This document shows, in pieces, positions 48,574 through 56,583 of a stretch of DNA of 64,000 nt. Origin of the DNA: Chelativorans sp. J32 (GTDB lineage: Bacteria; Pseudomonadota; Alphaproteobacteria; Rhizobiales; Rhizobiaceae). Position numbers and translations under genes: made by a program. Below the pieces are notes generated by a model. It was given only the letters and a program-made list of their open reading frames with translations, made no database searches and was not told where the DNA came from. Within the stretch, counting starts at the first letter, position 1. Every line of letters begins with the position of its first letter. The DNA is taken from assembly GCF_000518985.1 (NCBI RefSeq), contig NZ_JAEQ01000005.1, positions 62,001 to 126,000 on the forward strand. The letters are read 5' to 3'.

Positions 48574-48699
48574 ATGAAGATCAGAAATTCGCTGAAAGCG
48601 TTGAAAGGCCGTCACCGTGCGAACCGCATGGTTCGCCGCAAGGGCCGCATCTACATCATCAACAAGTCAAATCCGCGCTTCAAGGCTCGCCAGGGCTGA
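48574..48699 (+). CDS. rpmJ: 50S ribosomal protein L36
   Basis: A 41-residue, highly basic protein starting [18 protein letters not shown] and ending [12 protein letters not shown]. It is the longer, cysteine-free L36 form, which is the ordinary one in Alphaproteobacteria, so it lacks the zinc ribbon of the short form. It docks on 23S rRNA near the peptidyl transferase centre. A clear terminator follows 8 bases after the stop. Confidence 0.93.
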   Translation: MKIRNSLKALKGRHRANRMVRRKGRIYIINKSNPRFKARQG

Positions 48700-48706
48700 C
48701 CAAATC

Positions 48707-48736
48707 GAGGCCACATGGCCTCACGCGGTTTTTGCT
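48707..48736 (+). terminator. Rho-independent terminator after rpmJ
   Basis: GAGGCC (48707-48712) and GGCCTC (48717-48722) pair around ACAT. A T-rich stretch (GGTTTTTGCTTTT) follows. It starts 8 bases after the rpmJ stop. Confidence 0.7.
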
Positions 48737-48770
48737 TTTATCCCGGCGCAAAGGCAGGTAATCTTGCCTC

Positions 48771-49358
48771 ATGCGCCGTTTCATTTTCTTAGTACCCGTC
48801 GCCGCTGCGCTTCTGTTTTCGCCGGCACAGGCGGAGAGGCAAACCTCACCGCAATCTCAGACCGAACAGTCGGCCCACCGGAGCCGGCTCGATGAGCTTT
48901 TCGCGGAACTGAAACAGGAGCGCAACGAGGCGGCAGCGCGCCGCATCGCCGGCCGTATCCGGGAGGAATGGCAACGCTCAGGCGGCGCGACGGCCGATGT
49001 GCTCATCCAATGGGCCCACAAGGCCGCGGGCGAGAAGAAATTCCATGTCGCTCTCGACCTGCTCGACCAGGCCGTCACGCTTTATCCGAACTATGTGGAA
49101 AGCTGGAACAACCGCGCGCTCGTCTATCTCATGATGAACGACTTCGACCGCGCAATGTCGGACCTTTCCCAGGTTCTTGCAATCGAGCCGCGACACTTTG
49201 GTGCGATGAGCGGCCTGGCAGGGGTGTTGCGGGTGACGGGGAACGACGAGGGCGCGCTTGAGATCTATCGCCGTATGCTCGAAGTCTATCCGATGCAGCG
49301 CAGTGCTCAACGCGCATTGCTGGATCTCACCGACAAGAAGACGGACGAGCGGCTTTGA
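48771..49358 (+). CDS. Exported TPR-repeat protein
   Basis: A 195-residue protein with a signal peptide to about residue 21 (LLFSPAQAE). It then carries a helical domain with at least two or three tetratricopeptide repeats (HVALDLLDQAVTLYPNYVES, NDFDRAMSDLSQVLAIEPRH, NDEGALEIYRRMLEVYPMQR). Such proteins usually hold other envelope proteins together. The partner is unknown, and no neighbour gives it away. Confidence 0.82.
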   Translation: MRRFIFLVPVAAALLFSPAQAERQTSPQSQTEQSAHRSRLDELFAELKQERNEAAARRIAGRIREEWQRSGGATADVLIQWAHKAAGEKKFHVALDLLDQAVTLYPNYVESWNNRALVYLMMNDFDRAMSDLSQVLAIEPRHFGAMSGLAGVLRVTGNDEGALEIYRRMLEVYPMQRSAQRALLDLTDKKTDERL

Positions 49359-49552
49359 GATCAGCGGGACGGATTTGCAACAAGCAGTCGGCAGGAATTG
49401 AAATGGCTTCGGGCGACTGCCCCACACGATAATAATGATGCTGAGGCGTTTCTTCTGCCGGCATCCCACGCCAAACATCCCCGCATCACCGCGTTCCATG
49501 GCCTCTCGAATCGCGAGCGGGAACGCGCTATATGCGCGGCAAAGGATATAAA

Positions 49553-49999
49553 ATGGCCCACCTCTACCAGACACGCGCCTGGCACGACCAGCTTTCACCA
49601 TCCCTAGCGGAATTCGAACTCCTGGCGATGGAGACTTATGCCAGCCTGCCGGAGGAATTCCGTAAGCTCACCGGCGATATCATCATCCAGGTCGCGGAGT
49701 TTCCCAGCGAAGAGATCATGGACGACCTGGCGTTGGAGACACCGTTCGATCTGCTCGGCCTATTCGAGGGACGGGGCATCGCGGAACGCTGGAACCCCGC
49801 CACCGGAGAGGGGCCCAACCGCATCACACTCTACCGCCGCGCGATCCTCGATTACTGGGCCGAGAACGAGGAGACCTTGGGCGATATCGTGGCGCATGTG
49901 CTGATCCACGAGATCGGCCACCATTTCGGGCTGTCGGACGACGACATGGCGCGCATCGAAGAAACGGTCGACGAATTGCCTGATCCCGGTTCGCGATGA
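49553..49999 (+). CDS. Zincin-like metallopeptidase family protein (PF06262 type)
   Basis: A 148-residue protein starting MAHLYQTRAWHDQLSPS with AAAGGA seven bases upstream. The motif VLIHEIGHHFGLSDDDM has the HExxHxxG zinc site of the possible-zincin family, and the N-terminal block LPEEFRKLTGDIIIQVAEFP also fits. Members are small cytoplasmic proteins with unproven peptidase activity. The ORF extends seven codons further upstream with no support. Confidence 0.85.
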   Translation: MAHLYQTRAWHDQLSPSLAEFELLAMETYASLPEEFRKLTGDIIIQVAEFPSEEIMDDLALETPFDLLGLFEGRGIAERWNPATGEGPNRITLYRRAILDYWAENEETLGDIVAHVLIHEIGHHFGLSDDDMARIEETVDELPDPGSR

Positions 50000-50149
50000 T
50001 CCGGCTACAAAGCACAGCAATAAGGCTTCACCCCACCGCCTGATGGCCACAGCTGAACAGCAGCCGCGGCTCGGTGAATTTCACCTTCGATACGCAAAGC
50101 CGCGGACGTTCCGCGACTTTGCTGGTTGGAGCAGCTGGAGCAGCGAAAA

Positions 50150-50258
50150 GATACGCCGTACGTCCATTCGGGCGCACAAAGGGCGCTGGAAGTTGTTGAA
50201 ACGGCGCATCCTGCTTTCCGAAAGCCGATTCCGGTTTTCGGGCCGATGCTGTAGAGCG
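50150..50258 (-). repeat. Dispersed intergenic repeat, copy C
   Basis: Reverse-oriented copy of the same element: on the minus strand it reads CTACAGCATCGGCCCGAAAA, then ACCGGAATCGGCTTTCGGAA, GATGCGCCGTTTCAACAAC, then GCCCTTTGTGCGCCC and a GTCCAT-type arm. It fills most of the space between 49999 and the DUF6481 gene. Confidence 0.65.
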
Positions 50259-50268
50259 CCCGCTACGC

Positions 50269-50685
50269 TTAGTAACCCCTGTCGTAACTGCCACCCTTGC
50301 GGCGGTCTTTCTTTGCAGCCTTGCGGGCTGCGTAGCGCGCGTCACGCGCAGCCTTCTGCTCAGCCTTGAGAAGCCTGTCGAGCTCTGCCTCCTCGGCGGC
50401 AAGGCGCGCAGCTTCTTCGGCTGCGAGGCGCTCGGCTTCCGCGGCGGCGGCTGCCGCAATCTCGGCCTGGCGGGCAAGCTCAGCTTCCTGCTCCAGCCGA
50501 ACGCGCTCGCGCTCGGCTTGCCGCTCCGCCCGGGCTGCAGCGATCGCCTCGCGCTCGCGGCGCTTTTCGATCATGCGCGGATCGTCTGGCCCCGGCGCCG
50601 AACGGAACTTTTCCAGCATGGCCTGGCGTGCCTGTGCCGCGTGCTTGCGGCGATCGTTGAAATCCGGGATCGCGTTCTTTCTCAT
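50269..50685 (-). CDS. DUF6481-type charged helical protein
   Basis: A 138-residue protein starting MRKNAIPDFNDRRKHAAQAR and continuing MLEKFRSAPGPDDPRM, a pattern I associate with DUF6481. Residues 40-125 are an Ala/Glu/Arg-rich low-complexity coiled coil (ARQAEIAAAAAAEAERLAAE). The tail is Lys/Arg-rich and ends YDRGY. Function is unknown. An upstream ATG at 50697 adds four residues. The family name is from memory. Confidence 0.65.
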   Translation of the reverse strand: MRKNAIPDFNDRRKHAAQARQAMLEKFRSAPGPDDPRMIEKRREREAIAAARAERQAERERVRLEQEAELARQAEIAAAAAAEAERLAAEEAARLAAEEAELDRLLKAEQKAARDARYAARKAAKKDRRKGGSYDRGY

Positions 50686-50920
50686 CAGTTCAGTCACTGT
50701 CCTTCATTGGAGTATTGGCTAGAGGAATGAGGCATTGGCTACGGGATAAGGACCCGAGGGATAATGTTCGGGTTGGAGCTTGGGCTCTGGCGCCGGCAGT
50801 CGAACGGCTGAGAGCGGACGAACACCACGATGTCAGGCTACGTCGAATCCGCGATCTGCTGACCACGCGGTAACCCTGGCTTCTCAAGGTGAGATTTCGA
50901 ACTAGGATTTCAACCGCCTT

Positions 50921-50953
50921 GAAAACACAAAAGCCGCGGCGTTCCGCGGCTTT
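50921..50953 (-). terminator. Terminator after tRNA-Gly
   Basis: On the minus strand AAAGCCGCGG and CCGCGGCTTT form a 10-bp stem with loop AACG. TGTGTTTTC follows. It lies just downstream of the tRNA 3' end. Confidence 0.8.
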
Positions 50954-50962
50954 AAGAGAAAC

Positions 50963-51037
50963 TGGAGCGGGCGAAGGGATTCGAACCCTCGACCCCAACC
51001 TTGGCAAGGTTGTGCTCTACCCCTGAGCTACACCCGC
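50963..51037 (-). tRNA. tRNA-Gly (anticodon GCC)
   Basis: On the minus strand the cloverleaf runs GCGGGTGTAGCTCAG, a D-arm with GGTAGAGCA, the anticodon arm CAACCTTGCCAAGGTTG with anticodon GCC, a T-arm GAGGGTTCGAATCCCTT, and the acceptor CGCCCGC-T. The terminal CCA is encoded. Acceptor pairs are complete apart from one T-G pair. It decodes GGC and GGU. Confidence 0.95.
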
Positions 51038-51223
51038 TCGCGCGGTGAAACACCGCAAGCGGCGCTTATATGGCCGAACTCATCGGCGATTGCAACAGGG
51101 AATTCGCGTTTCTCTCACGATGATCGCAAGAGCCGGCCATATGGCCGCGGAGTGCGGTTCCCAACTTGCACGTTCCGGCGCAAAGCGCCTAAACAGGTCC
51201 GATCTGGGGTTTTGGAGAGCGAT

Positions 51224-51721
51224 ATGCCGGCAGCGCCCGAAGACCTGATGCGCCACCTTGCCGAACTCGGCATCGAGGTCCAGACGCACAATCATCCTCC
51301 GCTTTACACGGTGGAAGAATCACGCAGCCTGCGTGGCGAGATTCCAGGAGCGCACACGAAAAACCTGTTCCTGAAAGACAAAAAGGACCGTTTTTTCCTC
51401 GTGACCGCGGAAGAGGATGCGCGCATCGATCTCAAGACGATCCATCACGCCATCGGCGCTTCGGGACGCGTGTCCTTCGGCAGCGGAGAAAAGCTCCTGG
51501 CACTCCTGGGTGTGACGCCGGGCTCGGTCACGCCTTTCGGCGCAATCAACGATACCGAAGGTCAAGTCACCATCGTTCTCGATGAGGCGCTGGTGGAAAG
51601 CGAAGTGATCAACGCCCATCCACTCCACAACGAAGCGACCGTTTCCATCCCAAGCGCGGATTTGCTGCGGTTTCTCCGCTCCACCGGACACGAGCCGCTC
51701 ATCTTGAAAGTATCGCAATGA
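51224..51721 (+). CDS. YbaK/ProX-type trans-editing aminoacyl-tRNA deacylase
   Basis: A 165-residue free-standing editing domain like the prolyl-tRNA synthetase insertion. It removes wrongly attached amino acids (often Ala from tRNA-Pro). Marks are THNHPPLYTVEESRSLRGEI, the catalytic Lys in GAHTKNLFLKDKK, and SFGSGEKLLALLGVTPGSVT. It ends in the AHPLHNEATVSI block. ATG 51224 is the natural start; upstream ORF residues are tRNA-flank shadow. Confidence 0.88.
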   Translation: MPAAPEDLMRHLAELGIEVQTHNHPPLYTVEESRSLRGEIPGAHTKNLFLKDKKDRFFLVTAEEDARIDLKTIHHAIGASGRVSFGSGEKLLALLGVTPGSVTPFGAINDTEGQVTIVLDEALVESEVINAHPLHNEATVSIPSADLLRFLRSTGHEPLILKVSQ

Positions 51722-51802
51722 TCGCCACATCTCGGAAGCCACTTTGCGTTTGGCCGATCGGCTGCTATTCGCAAAGCTTGAGTGACAAAAGTCGAGGCAG
51801 AG

Positions 51803-52792
51803 ATGAACGACCGTGAAAATCCCTATGCGGGCGGCGGAATGACCGGCAATGTCACCTTCGGGAATGCCCCCCGGGGGGACACAGGCGCCGGCGCGGCGGC
51901 GGGGCTCTCAGCTGCGTCTTCCGGAGGCGATCTCATCAAGGACACGACCACGGCGGCCTTCACGGCGGATGTCATCCAGGAATCGCGCAAGCAGCCGGTT
52001 CTGGTGGATTTCTGGGCACCCTGGTGCGGGCCATGCAAGCAGTTGACGCCGGTTCTGGAAAAAGTCGTCCGGGAGTCGGGCGGCCGGGTGAAGCTGGTGA
52101 AGCTCAATATCGACGATCATCCGGCTATTCCGGGCCAGCTCGGCATCCAGTCTATTCCAGCCATCATCGCCTTCAAGGACGGGCAGCCGGTGGACGGCTT
52201 CATGGGCGCCGTTCCCGAGAGCCAGATTCGCGAGTTCATCAAGCGGGTCTCTGCGGGCGGAGGCAAGCAGGTAGAGGATGCGCTCGCGGCAGCAGCGGAG
52301 GCGCGGGAAACCGGTGACCCGCAGATGGCGGCACAGATCTATTCCGCGGTGCTGCAGCAGGAACCCGAGCATGTCGAAGCTCTCGCAGCCCTTGCCGACC
52401 TCCTGTTCGAAGCCGGGCAGACGGACGAGGCGCGATCCCTGCTTGATCGTGTGCCGGAGGCCAAGAAAGATGCCGCTTCCGTTGCGGCGGTGCGCGCCAA
52501 AATGGCGCTTGCCGAGCAGGTCGCCGGGTTGGGCGATCCAGCCGAGATGCAGCGGCGGCTCGCGTCGGACCCTGACGATCACCAGGCGCGTTTCGACCTG
52601 GCGCTGATTCTCAATGCTCAAGGCAAGCGCGCAGAGGCGGCCGACAATCTTCTTGCCATTATAAAGGCCGATCGCAGCTGGAATGATGACGCGGCTCGAA
52701 GCAAGCTGCTTGAGCTGTTCGATGCGTGGGGAATGACCGATCCGGCAACCCTCGCCGCTCGGCGCAAGCTCTCCTCGCTCCTGTTCTCATAG
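51803..52792 (+). CDS. Thioredoxin-domain co-chaperone (CnoX/YbbN type)
   Basis: A 329-residue protein. A Gly/Ala-rich tail covers residues 1-45. A thioredoxin domain follows with WAPWCGPCKQL (Cys75, Cys78), so the redox pair is intact, unlike E. coli YbbN. A C-terminal tetratricopeptide domain from about residue 165 has QEPEHVEALAALADLLFEAG. Such proteins hold unfolding clients for GroEL or DnaK during oxidative stress. It is followed after about 60 bases by a Lon-domain protein, a conserved linkage in Rhizobiales. Confidence 0.88.
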   Translation: MNDRENPYAGGGMTGNVTFGNAPRGDTGAGAAAGLSAASSGGDLIKDTTTAAFTADVIQESRKQPVLVDFWAPWCGPCKQLTPVLEKVVRESGGRVKLVKLNIDDHPAIPGQLGIQSIPAIIAFKDGQPVDGFMGAVPESQIREFIKRVSAGGGKQVEDALAAAAEARETGDPQMAAQIYSAVLQQEPEHVEALAALADLLFEAGQTDEARSLLDRVPEAKKDAASVAAVRAKMALAEQVAGLGDPAEMQRRLASDPDDHQARFDLALILNAQGKRAEAADNLLAIIKADRSWNDDAARSKLLELFDAWGMTDPATLAARRKLSSLLFS

Positions 52793-52853
52793 CTCCTGCA
52801 GCCGGGGCAAAGCGGCAGGCTGCCGAAGCCTTGCTTCGGTCCGGAGATACGAT

Positions 52854-53525
52854 GTGAAAGCCGGAAACGCTTTTTACCGCGATCCTACCGACCTGCCGGG
52901 GGCAGTTCCGGTCTTTCCCCTTTCCGGTGCTCTCCTTCTCCCCGGCGCGCGGCTTCCGCTCAACATCTTCGAACCGCGTTATCTCGCGATGGTCGATCAT
53001 GCGCTTTGCGGCGACCGCCTCATCGGCATGGTCCAGCCTCGTTTCGACCGGCAGCCAGAAGAAGGAGCAGAACCGCTCCTGTGCGAAATCGGCTGCCTTG
53101 GCAGGCTTGTTTCCATGACCGAGACCGGAGACGGGCGTTATCTCATCAACCTGCAGGGAGTCTGCCGATTTCGGTTGCGCGAGGAAATCTCCGTCGAGAC
53201 GCCGTTCCGGCAATGCCAGATCCGCCCGTTCCCGGAGGATCTTCAGGAGGATCGCTCGGCTGGCGAGGTCGACCGTGTGAAATTCCTGCGGACACTTCGC
53301 GCTTATTTGGAGGCGAACGAATTGGAAGCCGACTGGCAAAGCTTTCTCCGCGCCGAGAATGGCGTTCTCGTGAACGGTCTTGCCATGATGGCGCCCTTCG
53401 GGCCTGCGGAGAAGCAGGCGCTTCTCGAGGCTCCCGACCTGAGGATGAGAGCCGAAACGCTGATCGCCATTACCGAGCGCATCCTCGCCCACAAGGAAGG
53501 TGATGCCGGCCGGACTCTGCAATAA
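52854..53525 (+). CDS. Stand-alone Lon protease N-terminal (LON substrate-binding) domain protein
   Basis: A 223-residue protein with only the substrate-recognition domain of Lon: it opens [20 protein letters not shown] and continues [18 protein letters not shown] and [18 protein letters not shown]. No ATPase or protease part is present. It starts with GTG, preceded by CCGGAG. A short hairpin, CCGAAGC with GCTTCGG (52823-52839), lies just ahead of the ribosome site. It sits between the CnoX-type and Trm112 genes. Confidence 0.86.
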   Translation: MKAGNAFYRDPTDLPGAVPVFPLSGALLLPGARLPLNIFEPRYLAMVDHALCGDRLIGMVQPRFDRQPEEGAEPLLCEIGCLGRLVSMTETGDGRYLINLQGVCRFRLREEISVETPFRQCQIRPFPEDLQEDRSAGEVDRVKFLRTLRAYLEANELEADWQSFLRAENGVLVNGLAMMAPFGPAEKQALLEAPDLRMRAETLIAITERILAHKEGDAGRTLQ

Positions 53526-53556
53526 GACGCCAGGCGGGCCGTTGAAAGGAATAAAG

Positions 53557-53766
53557 ATGAGTGATGGGCGGCGAACGGAGAGGAGCCCGATAGACCCCAA
53601 GCTCCTGGAGCTTCTCGCATGCCCTATCACCAAGGGTCCGCTGAAATGGGACCCGGCGAAAAACGAGCTCATTTCGGCCAAGGCAGGGCTTGCATTTCCG
53701 GTACGTGACGGCGTTCCCGTAATGCTGCCTTCGGAAGCTCGGCCGCTCGACCCGGATAATCGCTAG
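53557..53766 (+). CDS. Trm112 family protein
   Basis: A 69-residue protein with the family core [17 protein letters not shown] and [20 protein letters not shown]. Bacterial Trm112/YcaR proteins are small, and their partner is unclear (tRNA or protein methyltransferases in eukaryotes). Only one cysteine is present, so a zinc site is unlikely. ATG 53557 has AGGAAT upstream; earlier ORF residues overlap the Lon-domain gene. It is convergent with RidA. Confidence 0.85.
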   Translation: MSDGRRTERSPIDPKLLELLACPITKGPLKWDPAKNELISAKAGLAFPVRDGVPVMLPSEARPLDPDNR

Positions 53767-53788
53767 ACCGCTCTTCCCCGGCCCGGAA

Positions 53789-54172
53789 CTAGCGATTGCG
53801 CCTCAGCGCCGTCACCTCGATCTCGATCTTCATTTCCGGCTTGTTCAAGCCGCAGACGATCATGGTCGCCGCAGGGCGGATATCGCCAAAGACTTCGCCG
53901 AGGATCGGGAACACGCTATCCACATAGGCCTCGTCGGTGATGTAATAATGCGCTCTCACCACGTCTGCCATTTCGAAGCCGCCTTCCTGAAGAGCGGCTT
54001 GGATCGTCGAGAGACAGTTGCGGGTCTGCTCTTCCACCGTATCCGGCATTTTCATGGTTTCATAATCGTAACCGGTCGTTCCGGAAACGAAACACCAGTC
54101 GCCATCGACGACAGCGCGGCTATAGCCGGCTGTCTTCTCGAATGGCGAGCCGGTGGAAATCAGGCGGCGCAT
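53789..54172 (-). CDS. RidA/YjgF-family enamine/imine deaminase
   Basis: A 127-residue protein of the RidA fold, which hydrolyses reactive enamines produced by PLP enzymes. It has the N-terminal GYSRAVVDGDWCFVSGTTGY block and the QTRNCLSTIQAALQEGGF helix. The substrate-binding arginine is in DIRPAATMIVCGL. It is 11 bases downstream of leuD on the same strand, which may link it to branched-chain amino-acid metabolism. Confidence 0.88.
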   Translation of the reverse strand: MRRLISTGSPFEKTAGYSRAVVDGDWCFVSGTTGYDYETMKMPDTVEEQTRNCLSTIQAALQEGGFEMADVVRAHYYITDEAYVDSVFPILGEVFGDIRPAATMIVCGLNKPEMKIEIEVTALRRNR

Positions 54173-54183
54173 GGAGGCGCCCC

Positions 54184-54789
54184 TCAGGCCCAGGGGCGGC
54201 TTTCGGCGTAGTTTTGCTCGAAGGACTGGATTGCGGGCGCCTTCTCCATGGTGAGCCCGATATCATCGAGGCCGTTCAGGAGGCAATGGCGCTTGAAAGC
54301 GTCGATCTCGAACTTGATCACACCACCGTCAGGCCCGTGGATCTCCTGCGCCTCAAGGTCCACGGTCAGCGTGGCATTGGCGCCGCGCTCGGCATCCTCC
54401 ATCAATTTGTCCAGCTCCTCGGGGGATACCGTGATGGGCAGGATGCCGTTCTTGAAGCAGTTGTTGTAGAAAATGTCCGCAAAGCTCGTGGAAATCACGC
54501 AGCGGATGCCGAAGTCGAGCAGAGCCCAAGGGGCGTGCTCGCGGCTCGACCCGCAGCCGAAATTGTCGCCGGCGACAAGGATTTTGGAGTTGCGATAGGC
54601 GGGCTTGTTCAGCACGAAATCGGGATTTTCCGAGCCGTCCTCGTTATAGCGCATCTCGGCGAAAAGGCCGGTGCCAAGGCCAGTGCGCTTGATCGTCTTC
54701 AGATAATCCTTCGGGATGATCATGTCTGTGTCGACATTGACGATCGGCAGTGGGGCGGCGACGCCGGTGAGCGTGGTGAACTTTTCCAT
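54184..54789 (-). CDS. leuD: 3-isopropylmalate dehydratase small subunit
   Basis: A 201-residue subunit that pairs with LeuC to isomerise isopropylmalate in leucine synthesis. It starts [20 protein letters not shown], with [16 protein letters not shown] and [17 protein letters not shown] as family blocks. The ORF runs 12 residues further upstream without family likeness. leuC is not adjacent, as is usual in Rhizobiales. Confidence 0.95.
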   Translation of the reverse strand: MEKFTTLTGVAAPLPIVNVDTDMIIPKDYLKTIKRTGLGTGLFAEMRYNEDGSENPDFVLNKPAYRNSKILVAGDNFGCGSSREHAPWALLDFGIRCVISTSFADIFYNNCFKNGILPITVSPEELDKLMEDAERGANATLTVDLEAQEIHGPDGGVIKFEIDAFKRHCLLNGLDDIGLTMEKAPAIQSFEQNYAESRPWA

Positions 54790-54893
54790 GGGCTTTGTGC
54801 CTGTCTGCAACCAGTTTTGTTTCATCCTTTACAATACCCCGGCGGATACGCAAAGCCCTTGCGCCATCCCGCGGGCTGCGTCATGAAGTGGCC

Positions 54894-55775
54894 ATGCACG
54901 AGCCACTGCCCCGCCTTCGCCGTTCCGTCCTCTACGTGCCCGCCAGCAACGAAAAGGCACTGAAGAAAAGTGCTGTCCTTGCCTGCGATGCCGTCGTCTT
55001 TGATCTGGAGGACGCGGTGGGGCCGGAGGAGAAGGCAGAAGCGCGCGAGCGCCTGCGCGGCTTTCTCGCCGGACCGGACCGGCCTGGATGCGAAGCCGTC
55101 ATCCGTATCAATCCGCTTTCCAGCGAGTGGGGAACCGAGGACCTCCTGGCGGCCCGCGCCTGCAGGCCCGATGCCATCCTGTTGCCCAAGGTGGATGGCC
55201 CGCGCGACATCCTTGATGCCGTAGCAGCGCTCGACGAGACCGACGCGCCGCGCTCGATCCGTATCTGGGCGATGGTGGAGACGGCCCGGGCCGTGCTCAA
55301 TATCGGAGCGATCGCGGAGCTTGGGCGCGATCCTGCGGCACGGCTTTCATGCCTCGTCGCCGGCACCAATGACATAGCAAAGGAGACGCGTGTCAGCGAA
55401 CGGGCATATCTGCGCCCGTGGCTGATGCAGATTGTGCTTGCTGCCCGCGCCGGCAATCTGACGGCGCTTGACGGCGTATCGAACGATTTTCGCGATATGG
55501 AGGCTTTCGCACGGGAATGCACGGAAGGCCGCGCCATGGGTTTCGACGGCAAAACCGTTATCCATCCCGCACAGATCGAACCTGCCAATGAGACCTTCTC
55601 GCCAACGGCCGAGGAGATTGCGGACGCCGAAGCGGTTGTCGGGGAATTCGCAAAACCGGAAAATCGCTTTCGCGGCGTCGTCTCCATCAAAGGCCGGATG
55701 GTGGAAAGACTCCATCTCGAGCAGTCGGAGGCGCTGCTGAAGAAGGCGCGCACAATCAGGAAGAGAGGCGAATGA
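54894..55775 (+). CDS. CitE-like CoA-ester lyase (HpcH/HpaI family)
   Basis: A 293-residue TIM-barrel enzyme. The N-terminus RRSVLYVPASNEKALKKSA, the metal-binding VFDLEDAVGPEEKAEARERL, IRINPLSSEW and MVETARAVLN are those of citrate-lyase beta / malyl-CoA lyase-like proteins. No citrate-lyase alpha or gamma genes are present, so it probably acts on a free CoA ester (such as malyl- or citramalyl-CoA). The ATG at 54894 (MHEPLPRLRRS) is preferred. It overlaps the DUF1737 gene by ATGA. Confidence 0.86.
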   Translation: MHEPLPRLRRSVLYVPASNEKALKKSAVLACDAVVFDLEDAVGPEEKAEARERLRGFLAGPDRPGCEAVIRINPLSSEWGTEDLLAARACRPDAILLPKVDGPRDILDAVAALDETDAPRSIRIWAMVETARAVLNIGAIAELGRDPAARLSCLVAGTNDIAKETRVSERAYLRPWLMQIVLAARAGNLTALDGVSNDFRDMEAFARECTEGRAMGFDGKTVIHPAQIEPANETFSPTAEEIADAEAVVGEFAKPENRFRGVVSIKGRMVERLHLEQSEALLKKARTIRKRGE

Positions 55776-55978
55776 GGCTCTACCGTTTTCTGACCGGTCC
55801 TGATGATTCCAGCTTCTGCCATAAGGTCACGTCAGCGCTGAACAAGGGCTGGCTTCTGCACGGCTCGCCAACCTATGCCTATGATCCCGAAACCAAAATT
55901 ATGCGGTGCGGCCAAGCCGTCTACAAGGAAGTCGACGGATTGGACTATTCTCCGGAGATGAAGCTCGGGGACTATTGA
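55772..55978 (+). CDS. DUF1737 family protein
   Basis: A 68-residue protein that reads MRLYRFLTGPDDSSFCHKVT, with the core LNKGWLLHGSPTYAYD typical of DUF1737. Function is unknown. Its start overlaps the CitE-like gene (ATGA), so it is made from the same transcript. It ends 7 bases inside the convergent MarR gene. Confidence 0.85.
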   Translation: MRLYRFLTGPDDSSFCHKVTSALNKGWLLHGSPTYAYDPETKIMRCGQAVYKEVDGLDYSPEMKLGDY

Positions 55979-56484
55979 GCCGCATTCTTCTCGGTCTGCT
56001 TTCCCGACGGCGCTTCTGAACGCGCCGTCATCAGGTCCGCGAGTTCCACGAGACTGGACAGAAGAGCCAAGCGTTTCCCGGGCGAGAGTGCAGCAAAGCG
56101 TTGGGCGAATTCTGCGCCGAACACGCCCGGCGTATGGGAGATCAGCTCCTGCCCCTTGGGTGTAAGGCGTGTGAACACCACGCGCCGGTCGGTTCCGGAC
56201 CTGTAACGTTGCACCATGCCGCGCTCTTCGAGATTGTCCAGGACCGTCACGACCGTCGCTGGGCTCAGATCCGCATGGTCGGCGAGTGCCCTTGTCGTCA
56301 CCTCGCCCAATTCGGCCACCGCCATCAGAATGACGAGCTGCGGTCCGGTGAATCCGATTGAGCGCGCCAGCGCGCGGGACTGAAGATCATTGGCACGTAC
56401 GATTCTGCGGATCGATTTCAGGAGAAGCCGCGTTTGCTCTGGCGAAACCGCTTCTTGCGGCGACATGTGGATTTTTTTTGCCAT
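55972..56484 (-). CDS. MarR-family regulator next to asnO
   Basis: A 170-residue MarR protein: the recognition helix is DLSPATVVTVLDNLEERGM and the wing VQRYRSGTDRRVVFTRLTPK. The tail after residue 150 is Lys/Glu-rich. It is divergent from asnO with only 99 bases between the start codons. An imperfect palindrome at 56483-56505 covers its own start codon and the -35-like TTGACT of asnO. It is therefore the best candidate regulator of the NAGGN genes, an inference from position. Confidence 0.87.
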   Translation of the reverse strand: MAKKIHMSPQEAVSPEQTRLLLKSIRRIVRANDLQSRALARSIGFTGPQLVILMAVAELGEVTTRALADHADLSPATVVTVLDNLEERGMVQRYRSGTDRRVVFTRLTPKGQELISHTPGVFGAEFAQRFAALSPGKRLALLSSLVELADLMTARSEAPSGKQTEKNAAQ

Positions 56485-56505
56485 GATTGTTTGACTTCAA
56501 ATCAT
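56483..56505. promoter_or_regulatory. Imperfect palindrome in the marR/asnO intergenic region
   Basis: ATGATTGTTTGA (56483-56494) and TCAAATCAT (56497-56505) form an imperfect dyad with TTTGA / TCAAA perfectly paired across CT. It includes TTGACT (56491-56496), a -35-like element for asnO. CTATAG (56517-56522) could be the -10, although the spacing is long. Confidence 0.45.
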
Positions 56506-56583
56506 TCGAACCCTAACTATAGGGCCGACACAGCCAGCCAACAAGAGACAGACACTGAAGAAAACGGAGGTAAACGCCCGCCG

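Noticed and set aside
48574-48699. Cysteine-free L36 as a zinc-starvation paralogue
   Set aside because: The cysteine-free, 41-residue form is the ordinary L36 of Alphaproteobacteria, so its lack of zinc ligands does not mark a stress copy.
50096-50120. Dyad AAAGCCGCGGA...TCCGCGACTTT as a terminator for the zincin-like gene
   Set aside because: The stem has a mismatch, is 97 bases from the stop, and lacks a T-run. It resembles the real tRNA terminator at 50921-50953 but is too weak to call.
50690-51007. A 105-codon minus-strand frame overlapping tRNA-Gly
   Set aside because: It runs through the tRNA and its terminator; frames such as GSRVRIPSPAP are a common artefact of tRNA sequence.
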